Assembly (NCBI GenBank): GCA_005406025.1
Contig: BGZK01000014.1
Coordinates: 868,001 to 932,000, forward strand
Length of the DNA: 64,000 bases
Source of the DNA: Eumeta japonica
Taxonomy: Eukaryota; Arthropoda; Insecta; Lepidoptera; Psychidae
Reading direction: 5' to 3'
Within the stretch, counting starts at the first letter, position 1; each line of letters starts with the position of its first letter. Positions 1-13,600 of the stretch are shown here, in pieces. The position numbers were made by a program, and so were the translations under genes. The notes beneath the pieces were generated by a model. That model did not search any database, was not told the origin of the DNA, and worked only from the letters and a program-made list of their open reading frames with translations.

Positions 1-105
1 GTTGTGTAACAATAATACATTATGTAGATGTTCTTAACAAATTTTATTTCTTTTTAATTGAAAAACAGCTTAGAGACCGAAACGTTACTTTGTTTTAATA
101 CAAAA
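1..105 (+). promoter_or_regulatory. 5' flank / 5' UTR of BBS5
   Basis: AT-rich sequence directly before the BBS5 start codon. The ATG context is ACAAAAATGG, favourable for insect initiation. I looked for an RFX X-box, common upstream of ciliary genes, and saw no convincing match in the 105 bases available. The promoter probably lies mainly outside the window. Confidence 0.4.
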
Positions 106-3100
106 ATGGCACCTAAACAAGGTGGTGTATGGGAAGACAGAGAAGTTCTTTTCGACTTACCATTTTCGTAAGTTATAATAAACGAAGCTCTATGTTATTA
201 TTCTTGAACAGCCAATATTTGTTGATAATGCTGAAGAAACGAAAAATTTCATAGGTTGTATTTGTATAACAAAGGTGAAATTACGATTCGAAAAACGAAA
301 CGTAGTAATTCAAACATGTTATTCTTATCTTAATTTATAATTAGACTCTAGAAACATCAAAAATGGCTTACTCCAAAACAGATAATTTGAACGAATTGCC
401 TTCCACTGATATGAATATAAAATGTCCACCTGCATCCTAAAATCATGTAAAAATCACTCCTAAAAAAATAGAAAACATTTGCCAAGTGACGCATTATCGT
501 ACTGTAGTATTATATTGTCATATTTATAGATAAATCCATTCATACAAGTGTGATGTAAATGTTAAAATTTGCTTGTTACTGTAGTGGCATGTATGATGGT
601 TAAACAGGCATCGATACTATTGTTTCAGTAAAATGACAGTTACTGTTTTATTGTTTACGGTTCTTTTTCATGATTCCGTTTTCTACTATAGGGCTACTCT
701 ATATATTGGTGATTAATTAAAAGTTAATGAAAGAATAAACTGCCTATTTCGTTAGGAAATAATTGTTTTCTAAAAAAAATAAGCAATCTTTGGTTATTTA
801 TTACATTGAGACTAATGTTAGGGCAATCTTAAATTTGCAGCCATCTTAGACTTCGACCTGGTGAAAAAATATTTGACAGAATCGAACCAATAGAAGATAC
901 AAAAGGAAACAGTGGCATACGTGGTCGAATGGTTGTCACCAGCCTCCGAGTGATCTGGCACTCACTCGCCTCCCCCAGAATCAATTTGTGTAAATAATTA
1001 TATGAACACAATGGCTTTTGCACTTTTGCACTTGTGGTAGGTTTATCTTTTTTCTATATTTTGCTTCCAATTTGCAGTCAAAACATTGTTTACCTTTTAT
1101 TACAATACTTATTTTAAATATTCACTATTCAATAATCAATATTATTTGAGCTAATCACATTTTTTCCTATTCTACAAAAACACAACATCAATGAATGATT
1201 ATTTTTAAAATATGTGCTATAAAGGGTGTAAGGGACGGTTGGGCAAATACTGAAATTCTAAATACAGACTACTATTTTAAATCTCTGATCAGTGTTCTTT
1301 ATTCCCGGAAACGCAATTCTAAAATTTTGATATGTGATTACCACGCAATGTAATGCAAACTCGCGCTGTGTGTATTACCTAGCAATACATATCCGCATAT
1401 GCACCTGAGCATTGATTATTGTATCGCGGGTTACATTGCTGTTTGTTGAAATTATATTTTTTTTTATTTTTTTTTTTGCATAGGATGGTTTGCTTGCTTA
1501 GTATAAGCAATTTTACTTAAAAAAAATTTTTAAAAAATCAGAAAATTTTGAAAATTTCCAAAGAAAAATTCCAGCGCCTATCGTTTCAGAATCATGGTCT
1601 GAAGCCACCATTTCAGTATTTGCCTGACCATCCCTTACACCCTGTATATATATAATGTATACAGTACAACACAAAATACATTGCTGTTGCAATGGACAAA
1701 AACATAACTCGAAAGCTGTATGTACTTCTTTTTTCTTGTATGCACTATATGAGCTGTTTCTTTTCCAGCAATTGGGATGATGATCACTTCATAAGAATAA
1801 TATTTTTTTTTCATAAAATTGGTTTTGTTCAATTAAATAATAAATAGTTATTACAATAGATATATCAAAATTGTTGGCAATGATTCCATGTATTTTAGGC
1901 ACTAAACGCTCGGTTAAATTAATGTTTGGGTAAATATTAATTCCCTGTTTTTATGTAGTGCATTCATAGTTTGATTGCATTTTGCATAGTTTACACACAC
2001 CCTTGTTTTGAGTCTCAATTCTATGAATAAACATGGAGAATATCCTTTTTTTATTTCAATTTAGTTTTTATTCTCTTGATCTCCATGGATTAATGTTTAC
2101 AAGAGTGCAAAATAAATTAAATTGCTTTAATATGTCTTGACTCTATAGATGAACGACAACAGAAACATTGTATCTCATCATTCCTGATGATGATAATGAT
2201 TATTTAATTATTTAAAATTTGTTGAAAATGTCATCATCAATAAACAGACGGACTGATGCCTTTTAGTCTCTTTTCAATAATTAATGTAAATAATTCTCCA
2301 CTATAATTCTATAACTTGAAGAATGTTACATAATAGAACATACAAAAAATTTTGACTTAGTATCTTTGTATATAATAAAATATTCTAATTTAGAGACTTG
2401 GAGCATAAGTTTTATTTGTGATAGCAATGTAAAAAGTAGACAGAAATTTTACTAAACCTTGAAAACCAGAATTTACTTTATACAAACAATAGCTTTTTTC
2501 TAAGTAAATTTTTAAATATCAATATAATTCTTGATAATGTCGATCTGGGTCTTAATCAAGATCAAGGAGAAAGTATTCTAATTAATTTGGACACACAATC
2601 ATTAATTACTACCCAATATTGGTTAGTGCTACATTTCGAAGTACATATGCATTTTTCATTTATTTAATGTTCATTATCATTTATTTACATAAATATGTCA
2701 CTAGGCACAGCGAGCATGCCTCGACACTGTTGTGTAGATGTGTATTTGTACATTCCCAAACAACATAATAACGAAATATTGAAAACTATCCATTGATCAT
2801 TCAATTTTAATTAATTACCTTAATATAATTACAAGTCACTCTCTAGGGGACACTAATACAATGTTATGGGTGTGTTTTGTGTATTGAGTAGTTTCATATC
2901 AGGTGTAATGTTATGTATTTAATATTCAATAATCGGAATTCATTCTGTTGTTGACTATTCAAATCGCGAATGAAATGACGAGTGCTCGTTGCTTACGATG
3001 AACATGCCCACGGCTAACTCGCTGCACTTCACTAATCACCTCACTCGAAACACATTTACAAATCACTAGTGTGATACCACCATAATTTTTTTATGAAGCT

Positions 3101-6100
3101 TTTTAAGACTAAACTACAACAATTTAGTCTTAAAAAGCTTCTTTATCTATTAAATCAAATTGTCCACTTTTTCAGCTATCGGTCTCAACTGCATCATCTC
3201 AACCACAACTAGAGTTGTCAATTCTGGGCTGCGTGGAACTACCCAAGCTTTATACATATTGGCTGCATTCAAGACTAATAAATATGAATTCATATTCACA
3301 AACATCGCACCTAACTCTGTGCGACATTACACTTCAGTGCTCGGAGTGCATAAGTGAGTTTGCAAATATATTCATATCAGAAGATGGTGTTGTAATTACA
3401 TTAGTGATAGCACATGTCAAAATATATATATATAAATGTTGATCTTAACATTGAAATTAACTATTATTATTACACTGTATTGGTATAGATATCATAGTAA
3501 GCAGTAATATAAAATTAGAAACATTTTTAGTCTTAATTGAAGAACAATAAAATTGGGTTTAAAATAAATTTTTCAATCCCCGATTAGGTGATTGCAGCTT
3601 CCAACTTTTACAAAAACAACATCAGTTGTAAATTATGTTCTGTAATAAATGTTATGTACTAAAAGATTTATTATAGTTTTGTAAAAATCATTAGGAAAAC
3701 TGTTTCTCAAATGATGCTGATCATGATCTCATCAACACAAATCGATTAGTTTCTAACGAAAGTCAAATTAATTCTTCTTCAGGGCTTACACCAGCTCAAG
3801 GCTGTATCGAGATTTAAAGCTTCGAAGTGCCATCATTCACAACAAACACCTTAGGATATTACCACTAGAAAAGGTAAAACAATATGTAAAAAGTAACAAA
3901 CAATCATGTTAGATTCTGTGTATAAAAAAATTATGATTTCCCATGTTATGTTGAAATGTTAATTGTACTTGTAATGATCCATGTAAGATGTCATAATGTT
4001 ATGTAATGTAATGCATATAAAGCGAAAACTATTCTAAGTGTGAGTGCACAATTTTTTTTAACCCATAATGCCTGATAAACTTTTATATTAATAAAATTAT
4101 AGTTATTAAAATTAATTGTACCAAGCCAACTTCATACCATAAAGACTAGAAAGTGCATCTACTGCACGAGGATTTCCTATTCCATTCTCGACTATGCATG
4201 GAAATATGTTTGTTAAACAAAAACAAAAGTTAAAAATACAATACCCAATTACAGAAAAAAACAATTAGAAAAATGAATAAGTTAGGTTTTCATTGAAAAG
4301 TAAATAGTTACTGAATAAGTTAGGTTTTCATTGAAAAGTAATAGTTACTGAAATCTTAAGCCATCGGTGGTGTCAATTTTTGGGGTGTCAGGCTTTTATT
4401 TACATATAAAATCTTATTTTTCTTATCATTTTCGATGAACAAACAAGCATACGAGTCATCAGAATAGGTGGTCACTGCTGCCCATAGGGACTCTCAACCC
4501 TAGAAGAGTCACCACTGCTCTGCCAGCCTCTTAGGTAGGAATAAGGTATTCAATAGGTAGGGAAAAGGGCTGGTAGAAGGGGCAGTGGGCTACCGAAACT
4601 CATTGAATAAAACACAAAAGCAAAAGCTGTTACTTCACATATGTATTCTGTAGAGTGTGGTATTTCACCGTTTGAGTTGGCCCATTTTTGTACTAAAGCC
4701 AAGTTGACCACAACATGGTTTTACAATACATTTATTTTCATTCATTATTTCAATTCACCCTCATTAATCTATATTAATATCACATATGGAGATAGAACCT
4801 TTCATTTAATATCAAACATTTGTAAAATAATTTTTGTTGCCTAGAATGTTATGTAAGCCGTATTCACCATATAAGATACTTTATGTTCCCACAGAACCTA
4901 CAATATGCAGAACCCTTAAATTGAAACTAATGACACCTCATATGTCCAAATGAGATAAATAGCTTAAGAGCTACATGGGAAGAAGATGAATATGCATTTA
5001 ATGAAATGTAAATTAATTAGTAATAATAAATTTTTTTTTCAAATTTGTCACAGAAAATCGATTCTTAGGTTTTAAACAAAATGAACAATTTGTCTACTCT
5101 GTTCATAGATAATCTTTCAATATATACTGGTGATTAAGCTTGGTACATATTTCCAATTGTTCTTACACTGGTCATGATTACAATATAATGCAGTTCATGT
5201 AAAACACCACTAGGTTGTGCTATTATACCAAAATATAATGTTTTGATGACCAAAATATAAAGAGTGATGAATGTCAGTGAGACAAGTATCCCTCTTCTGC
5301 AAGGAAATAAATATATGATTATATATAGAAAAATAAATTTTTCTTCCATAGATGATAAACAATGTAGAATGATAAGCTTTTAACAGATTCGTGTATGGCT
5401 CCTCAGATCTGTATAAATAAAAATGGGGTATGGAACTTATCTGCTGATGCTGGAAGTCTGGGAACATTGATTGTTACCAATGTCCGAGTGGTCTGGTTCG
5501 CTGACGTCAATGAAGCCTTCAATGTATCAATGCCTTACATCACAATTGAAAGTGTGCGTACAATTATATTCTTTACTGTACTTGATTTAAAGCATAAACT
5601 AATTAATTTTCCTGCTAATTAGTTCTTGTTCTCAAATCTTAAAACGATAACCTCGATCTCAACATTTTTGTCATTCCTTGTTCTGTTTCTTTATTCATTG
5701 TTTTGTTTACTTACTTGCCTAATACTCTGTATTTTTGTTAAATCGCATCCTTCGTGACATGTGTTTTTAAGGAACTTTTAGTTTCACCATAACAAATTCA
5801 TTAAATCAAAATATGACAATATATGTGATCAATGTCCACTGTGAACATGATCAATGGATATGCATAGTTTCAGTTATAAACCTGATATATATGAAATAAT
5901 GGAAATATTCTCATAGATATAAGGTTGTATGAATTTTCTACAAACTTTGTTTATGTCTTTCTGCTCTATAAAATATAATGTAGAAATCCGTCAACAAAAA
6001 ACCGACCATAGATAGTGTAGCGGGCGGACGTGCGGGAGGCGATACACTCACATAACATAAAGTGGTCCACGAAGCGACCCAGTGGCGCGTGCGTGCGTTT

Positions 6101-9040
6101 TTAAATGTTAATAAAAGGCACTTAAAGATGGGATAAACCTCATAATATATGTAAACTGTTATGATTAGCAGAAGCGAAGTGTGTTGTGGTACTACTAGCG
6201 ATCTCGGTCACGATTCCTAGACATTGCGAAGGACGGAGTCGGCGGCGAGGTGAGTTCCATCTCGCTGACAGACACATTTCTCTACGATCCGGCCGCATAC
6301 AAATTTCATGTGTAATTTCATAAATATGTAACATAATTTGGTTACGTTAAATACAAACTAAGGAGGATTAATCAGTATAATATAACTAGTTTTATGCAGC
6401 GATATCAAAAAATGTGAGCTTATAATATTTTGATTGTTTGCATAACCTGATAACATGATACAGCATTATGCTTTACGAGACAGGCCATTGTTATTGATCA
6501 ATTTTTTATGTTGCAAAATCAAGTCATTGGCCAATTTATAATATAAGGCCTTGGGTATCGTAGAACTAGACTCAATAAAATAATCAATATGTGTAGGAAA
6601 TTGTGTAAAAAATTTGGGAAATATTAAAATGCACACCTTATAATAGTTTAATTTTTGATAAAAGAAAAAACCAAAAAAATTATAATGCCATCTAAAGTAT
6701 GTTATTACAGTAATTATAACTCAATCTTTTCTAAGCATATGAGTTAGGAAAAGATAGATATACTTACTATTAGAGATCGCCACCAAAAATTGCAATATCT
6801 AATTTGTAAAATGGAATTTCATTTTTAAAATTATGTTTTTATCAATTATAATTTAAATAGGAAAGTACTTCTATAATGTCTAAAGCTAATAAAAAAATGC
6901 TAAATGGATGGATTTTTTCACAAGTGAAATTGTTTCACAGTTGATTGAGGAGAAAGTCTTCTAAACTATTTGACGTTTTTTTTAATTATTATTATATTCA
7001 TTTTTAGAAGCTGCCGGACTTAATCTTCTTAAATTATATACAAAATGGTATCCAAATTTTCCCATTTTCCTGTATTAATGAGAGTACAACGAATATTTGC
7101 TGACAAGAGGCGAAAGTTTTCGAATATAATGCACTGTCAAATTCTCCACATCATGAGTCGTGCAAAAATAATGCGTTTAAGGCAGCGCCGTACAGTGCTC
7201 AACGTAATTTCGAATTCCTTTTTCATAATATGCATTATAAAACACTTTTTAAAAGTAATGATCGTCATAAATTCTTTTTTAAAAATAAATTGTGTTTATG
7301 TGTCAATTCAGTACAAAAAGTTTAAGGAGCTCTGTGTATTTACCAATCATATAAAGGGCGCATGTTTTTAACATATACTTGGTAAGAAAAGGATATTAGA
7401 AAAGAAATTTTCATGAGTATATTTAGCTCAATATTTTGAGTTTACTCCTCGTCAACGTTCATCAAATCAATGAGTCGCAAACTCAAATTATACATTGTTA
7501 TTAATTATTTATTAAATAGTCTTGCAGTGTCCTTTATACTTTCAGATATCAATCCGTGACTCCAAGTTCGGCGAGGCCTTGGTGTTCGTGACGCGCCCCA
7601 ACAACGGTGGCTACGTCTTGGGTTTCAGGACTGAACTTGAGCACCTACGCGACCTAGCTGAAGAACTCATAGCTCTACACAAAGCTTACACAGACAAGCC
7701 CATCTTTGGTGTCGAATTAAATACTTATAATGAAGTGAGTCATATATATATATGATATGTACAAAAAGTTATGATTGTTCTCAATCCATTTAAGTCTATT
7801 TATGCGGTTTTTTTTTTTATTGAGATGGCAGACATTATTTTCACTTGATATATAAGAAAAATGAAATTTGAATAAACCTCAGTAAATTGTAATAAAATCA
7901 CATATCTACTTTTATCCAAAGTGGTAAGAACAGATCACCGATCTCATATGTAGTACATTTGAATCGTGGTGCACAATGTCTTAAATAGCTCATCCGTAGG
8001 TTACGGACGTTATCACGCCATTATTAATAACGCGATTAACAGCTTGCTGCTAATGCCACGTACTACCACACTGCCAATTTGATGGGTTGAAGATCCGAAA
8101 CTTAACTGAAATCGGATGTGAAATAAATATTGATGATTTTCATGGGATAGATTAATAGATTTCTTGCGAACTCGTCGGCTTAATGTGCTTACAATTTAAT
8201 CATTTTAATATGCTATCAATTTAGTTTACATAAGATTTTCCAGGCCTTGCTGCCTTTTCATTTTTACAAATTTACCTTGTATTTTCATAATACTTCTGTT
8301 CATCTTTTTCAGATGGTCAAACCACCTCAACATACAGTTTTATAGTTCAAACCAGAACATTCTCCACATTTCTACTATCATATATTAAAAACACTAAAAA
8401 CTCTGGAATTGCCTACCCAGTGTGTTAATAATTCTATTTATTTCCGTGTTTGTATTTCTTTTTCCTTGTATAGTTTATGTAGACTGCTGGTGTTTTTTTA
8501 ACAGAATAGCTTATTTTATCAAACATGCCTTTATGATGAGCTGGGATCGATACACATTTTGCTTTAAATTTTTTTAATTTTAATTTTTTATTTTTCTTTT
8601 TGAATACAAAATAAACTTTTTTTTTTCTATTGTATTAAAAAACAACTCATCAGGACAAAAACATACAATTGTATCAAATACAATAATTTCATTGAACCAT
8701 TTAGTGGATCTCAAGTTTATAATTATACTAATTCTATTTATTATATAAATTTTACTTGCATTTATTTACAGATATAATGTTAAACACTGTCTAAGTCTAC
8801 AATTTAATATTTTTTCAGCAAAAGAGACAATCCGCCTCTGATGAGATTGAAGAATTTGAGGAAATCGCAGAACCGCGAGGAGAGATGGGTCCAAATCTGT
8901 ACTTGGCTTCGCGCCTGGCTCAGAACAAAGAAGATGGAGAAGATAAACCGGTTTACAGCTCTTATTTGGGTTTAGCCATTGAACCTCTCAAAGAAGGGTT
9001 CACTTTAAAAAGCCTTTTTGAAGTCCAAAGTACACATTAA
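106..9040 (+). CDS. BBS5: Bardet-Biedl syndrome 5 protein homologue, complete, 7 exons
   Basis: BBS5 is a subunit of the BBSome, the coat complex that moves membrane proteins into and out of cilia; in the family it carries two PH-like domains that bind phosphoinositides. In insects it would act in ciliated sensory neurons. Exons: 106-167, 841-989, 3176-3353, 3783-3873, 5407-5553, 7546-7734, 8819-9040. All introns are GT..AG and phases agree, giving 1,038 nt (345 codons plus TAA); human BBS5 is about 341 residues. Family stretches seen: [19 protein letters not shown]-like [116 protein letters not shown], and [16 protein letters not shown] near the end. The ATG at 106 gives the family's usual N-terminus. 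Exon 5 could instead begin at an upstream AG (about 5390), but the AG at 5405-5406 keeps phase and alignment. Very sure of identity; exon edges inferred from splice motifs. Confidence 0.96.
168..840 (+). other. BBS5 intron 1
   Basis: AT-rich intron with donor GTAAGT at 168 and acceptor TTGCAG ending at 840. I see no gene or recognisable repeat in it. Confidence 0.7.
1223..1643. mobile_element. MITE-like non-autonomous DNA transposon in BBS5 intron 2
   Basis: The two ends are inverted repeats of about 34 bp: the left begins AGGGTGTAAGGGACGG (1223 onward) and the right, read on the minus strand from 1643, begins AGGGTGTAAGGGATGG, with two or three mismatches over the arm. The 421-bp body has no coding capacity and contains T- and A-rich runs. 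The flanks (TATA-rich both sides) fit a TA or TATA target duplication but the exact edge is ambiguous. It is a deletion derivative of an unidentified DNA transposon. Confidence 0.75.
1644..3175 (+). other. Rest of BBS5 intron 2
   Basis: AT-rich intron sequence with no gene seen. It holds a hairpin at 3095-3141 (listed separately) and ends with acceptor TTTTTCAG at 3175. Confidence 0.6.
3095..3141. repeat. Perfect 19-bp inverted repeat, 9-base spacer
   Basis: Arms 3095-3113 and 3123-3141 are exact reverse complements (GAAGCTTTTTAAGACTAAA and its complement) around the spacer CTACAACAA. It lies 34 bases before the acceptor of BBS5 exon 3, so a hairpin could form in the pre-mRNA close to the branch region. 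It has no flanking target duplication and is not a known transposon end to me. Confidence 0.85.
4274..4348. repeat. Two-copy tandem duplication (38 + 37 bp)
   Basis: Units 4274-4311 and 4312-4348, both starting TGAATAAGTTAGGTTTTC, differ by a single missing A. It lies inside BBS5 intron 4. The near identity implies a recent local duplication. Confidence 0.9.
5554..7545 (+). other. BBS5 intron 5
   Basis: Two kilobases of mostly AT-rich intron. A GC-richer patch at about 6005-6105 and another at 6190-6300 stand out, but neither gives a recognisable protein or RNA. A 108-codon open frame at 7045-7371 has no family features and is treated as chance. Confidence 0.55.
7735..8818 (+). other. BBS5 intron 6
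   Basis: AT-rich intron with donor GTGAGT at 7735 and acceptor TTTTTCAG at 8818. Nothing recognisable in it. Confidence 0.6.
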
Positions 9041-9300
9041 TTGTTCATCAATATGGGCACATAGCAACTGGAAAAATAGCAAAAAAGTTTAAAAACACTA
9101 ACAGTTAATTGAAATTATAGAAATTATTGGTAAGTTCAAGAAAAATTCTTTACGAAAGGCAACTTAATTGTATTTTGAGTATATAAAAGTACACCTATTT
9201 TAAACGTTTTTTTTTTCTTTTTTACAAAATGCAAATTTTTCAATGAAGTAATGAATATTTGTCATTTAATTAGAGTCTCTTCTTATCTGGAATAAAAAGT
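9041..9300 (+). terminator. BBS5 3' UTR with first polyadenylation signal
   Basis: After the TAA at 9038-9040 the first AATAAA on the plus strand is at 9291-9296, about 250 bases downstream, and is the probable cleavage signal. Later AATAAA-type motifs follow (for example near 9370 and 9629), so longer 3' UTRs are possible. Confidence 0.5.
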
Positions 9301-10558
9301 AAATGAACACAACTACCGCTAGAACTTGAACTTTGAATCCTAATTGAACATTATTCACACATTCTGCACATAATAAATATTGATTTGTTTTATATATTGC
9401 ATCTCTGGACTACATATTTTTAATTAAGTAATAATGTGCAAAAATGCAGTTTAAACACAGTGCTATTATTGCACACGCAAGTCATGAGCAAAAACGGCTT
9501 CGTAAAACTTGACCAACCACCTTATAATATAAACTGCACCCTGCTATTATTTCCTGTTTAGATTTTTGAAGAAGGATTTAACAAGGTGGACAATTTGTAA
9601 TAGATTAACAAATGTTGGCAGTTGTCAATAAATGAAAAGAAAATTTCGTATTGGCTTTAGATCTTTATGAAAAATATCAAGGGACTGCGCCAAAAATACA
9701 AAAATGTGTCTATGCTCATTTTTCTTTTAAAGCCACCTTATAACAATAGGAAAAGTTGATAAGCAATATACCTATATTGCTTTTCTTTTAAGCTTAACTT
9801 TCCCTATTATAAAAATCTTTAATGTATCTTGTGCCTTTTAAACAGTTAACTTGTCTCGATTTGAAATTATAGATTTTTTCCTATAAAGGCCCCTCACCAA
9901 TTAAAAAATCATTTCATTTTGGCAAAAATATTTATATGTCAAAACAATGTTTTTCTTCAGGTTTGTTATAAGAAAATAAAAGAGTTTTGTAAATTATTGT
10001 TTATTGCAAGAATACAAAATGTTTACTACATTATTTGTGTTTTTTATTTACTACTTTAACTTTGTGCAGTAACTGAATGTTGTCCATATTTACATTGATT
10101 TTTAAAACTATAATAATATATTATTTATATATGCTTAAAGAATATAATAACATATTAAAGTAAATCTTGTATTTTATATTTTGCAAGTCATAAACTATTA
10201 TTATTACATAGTGATATTCACCCAGATCGGACTTATTTTACATATAATTTAACAATATGAAATTATAAACTGAATATTTATGATGGAAGCTCTTCTATGA
10301 TTTTTGTCAGTCAAAAATTCGTTACATGATAGCGCATAAAATAAATAGCTTTTTTAAATGGAAATAAAATACTTTCTCATAATTTGCCAAATAATTTGAT
10401 AAGTGACCTTTGAAGACAAACATTAAAGACGTTATTTATAACGTTTCCAGTCCGATTTGTACAGTCCTCGACGATATTACCACGATTTCCTCGAATATTG
10501 TCTTCGTTCGCCTGTAAATGGCGTCGTTCTAGAACATTAAAGCTTCCGTAATACAAGT
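9301..10558. other. Convergent intergenic region / 3' UTRs
   Basis: About 1.5 kb separates the BBS5 stop codon from the stop codon of the opposing long gene. For the minus-strand gene the first canonical AATAAA after its stop is at 10048-10043, about 510 bases downstream. The rest is AT-rich with no further gene seen. Confidence 0.5.
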
Positions 10559-10682
10559 TTAAGACCTGAGGTAGTGTCTAGGCGTGTAGACCCTGGTCAG
10601 GTCCTTCTCGCTCATGGTGGGCACTCGCGGCTTCAGCTCTGGGATTATGGCGCACCCCAAGATTGAGAGGCCTTTGTTTATT
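10559..10682 (-). CDS. Last exon of the long gene with stop codon
   Basis: Acceptor CATACTTTCCAG before 10682 with a T-rich tract upstream (minus strand). With a 1-nt lead it reads INKGLSILGCAIIPELKP, then RVPTMSEKDLTRVYTPRHYL and RS before TAA (10561-10559). The alternative phase-0 reading ends earlier at a TAG. The first reading fits the full exon chain and looks more protein-like. The resemblance of its first residues to a kinesin motor strand is coincidental, as no other motor motif is present. Confidence 0.65.
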
Positions 10683-13600
10683 CTGGAAAGTATGAGTGTG
10701 TGTGAAAAAAAACAGCTTAACAACGGCGCTGTATTAAAAAATGGCAAACAATATGCTCACCCTATCGGTGGGTCGCTTGGGGGCAGCCAGCAGCGCGGGG
10801 AGCACGTGCGCCGCGTCTGAAACCACCGCCTTCTGAACTTTAACCACCGTATCGCCTCGAGTAACAAATGTTAGTAGTTCATTTATCATTTTTCTTTAAA
10901 AGGCTTCAAACTTCTAGTAAATGAATATTATCAGTAGTATTGCATTGGGGAACTTTTTTTTATTGTGTTGTATCTGGCTAGTTTTGATACCATTGAATAG
11001 ATGATATTTCAAATAAAAAAGTTGTCCCGCCATTTTTATATTGATTTTCATAATCAATATAAAAATTAATGTCCACCAAAATGAGTAAATCAACATAAAA
11101 ATTCGATACATTTTAAAGTTTTATTATAAAAAAGGGAAAAATGCCATACAAGCCGCGAAAAAAATTTGTTAAATTTATGGACCTAATGCAGTGTCAGTAA
11201 GAGTAGCACAAAACTGGTTTAAACGTTTTCAATCCAGTAATTATGACGTCAAACATGAATCTCGCTTTGATCGACTTTACAGATAAAGTTGATGCCATTT
11301 TGGAAAAAGTAGAGCAAGATCGGCACGTTAGTTCTTATTACATAGCCGAAGAGCAGGAGATTGACCACAAAACAATTATGACCCATATGAAAAAAACTGG
11401 ATATACAAAAAAAGCTCGATACTTAGATCTCACACGGACCCACTAAAAGAAATTGATGAATCGTGTACTCATTTGCGATTCTTTATTAAAACGTAATGAA
11501 ACTAAACTTTTTGAAAAGTTTGGTTACTGGTGATAAAAAACGGATTACCTCCGACAAAATGTGCGTAAAAATCATGGTCAAAAGACAAGCAAGCTCCACA
11601 GACTAGCGATACCCGGATTATCTCGCAATAACTTGATGCTTTATATAGGGTGGGATTAGGACATTCATTATGAGCTTTTACCATCAAGCAAAACTATCAA
11701 TTCGGATCTCGATTGCCAACAGCTAGTGAACAGCTGATGAAGCTCAAGTAAGTAAAGAAAAAACGGGAGGAATTGTCCAACAGAAAGGGTGTGGTTTTTC
11801 ACCATGATAACGCCAGACATACACATTATATATCTACATATATATAATAATTAAATATAAATAAAATATGATGAAAAATTGTCTTGAATTTGTATATAAA
11901 ATAAAAAAAAAACCTTTTCCCCGACCTTATATATTAAAACAATGTTTCCTTCAGATAGTTTTAATAAAGACTACCACCTAAATCGCCATAAACATGTGAG
12001 TAAAATCAATTCTAATTAACGTAAACACATTCAATACTTTTTTACTGGTTGTGATTACATTAATGATTATTACTAAATTACACAATTATAAAAAGTGCAG
12101 CCTCTATTTTGTACAAAAGTGTGTATCTTGATTTGCTACAATGTCAAAGCTGATAATTACAATGTAACACAAAATAGGCTCCACTAGCATCCATTTTTTC
12201 TCTAGTTGAAGCTGAAGCACATAGCTGAGTTGGCGCCCGTCGCGCCATTTTTGTTCCTGCCAACATTATTTCATGTCCATATCTTTATGGCTATTGTCAT
12301 CTGTTAGATGCCATAAGCATTTCGATTATCTCTTTCTGTACTTCGATTATTATAAGTGTTTCACTATATACAAACAACCGGTGTACGTCTAGTTATGAAC
12401 GTCCGACGCCGTGATGCTGACGGCGTCCGCTGGCGCACGACACGAGTGCAATACGGACGGCCGGTGGTGTCGCAACTTGTCGACCGACCGCGCACATACG
12501 GGTGATTGAACGCTATAAAACGATGTTATGCTTAACCGACATACACAATTGACGCCGACTTAGCTATGTTGTGAGTCTACTTAATGTATATTTTACGTTA
12601 AATGATTATACAGTAAATTACCTTCATACAGTCGGGCTGTGTGCACATCGTCTGTGTAGATCTTAAATTCAATATGTGCATTTACTAAACTTTCAGACTT
12701 TAGCAGAACTTACCTTTACGGAACTTTTAGTTTTACTCTTAGAAGCTTTGTAAGTTTCCAGGTCTGGGAGTGCGTCGTTAGACTTCTTCGAACTCTTCGA
12801 TGCAAGAATAGAAGAACCTGCAGATATACATAAACATATGATAGCATAATCGTACCCAGAGGAGAATTTGGAAGTTCAAACCTTTTTTTTCTGTCAGGCG
12901 TTTTTCGTAAACATGGACCGACGCCTCAAAAAACTGACTTGGGTAAACCTATGTGTAATACCAATGTTACGATTGGTTTTCTACTCCATTTTATGAAGGC
13001 AAATTTTTAAACAAAACACATATGTGGCATTTTTAACCTTTTAATCTAAAATAAACAATGTCACAATAGGTATGACATTAGTGTTGATGCGCGAAGGCCA
13101 CTACGCATCCGACTGCGGTCAAAATGAGTGCCAGTACAAGACTCAACATTTACAATTCTACGTGGGGCGCACTAGAAGTTTATGGAACTGGCCACTTACA
13201 TAAACAATATTTAAAAAGTTATTATTACATGTGAAAATGGAACTCTTTGGCTGCAGAATACAGTTTGTTTCATGTGAATGTAATTGTTTTTACATTGTGG
13301 CGTGATTTTAAAAAAATGCGTATCTTCATAATTATAGATTTATGCCGAGAAAATTTTCTTAGGATTTTCTACGATTTTAAGTGTAATTTGACAACTCGGC
13401 AGAGTCTTGCTCGGTTTGGAACTGCTTTTGGCGATGAAAGACCCTGCAAGACTACTATTTGTAACTAACTAGCTTGAAGAATTCATGCACGGTCGTATCA
13501 ATATCAGTGACGAATTTCGTGATGGTCCTCCCGTCCACCGCTGTGAAAAACATCGATGTTGTGCGCCGTATAATCGAAACAGGCATGTGCCTTACCGTCA

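Noticed and set aside
7045..7371. 108-codon plus-strand open frame in BBS5 intron 5
   Set aside because: Its composition is that of AT-rich random sequence, with no domain and no splice-consistent place in BBS5.
9720..9830. Imperfect fold-back around 'aataggaaaagttgataagcaatat'
   Set aside because: The arms differ by several bases and a sizeable length difference; too weak to list among the perfect hairpins.
10559..10747. Kinesin-motor-like string INKGLSILG
   Set aside because: Only a handful of residues match; no P-loop, switch motifs or other motor segments occur on this strand, and the string begins at a splice acceptor.
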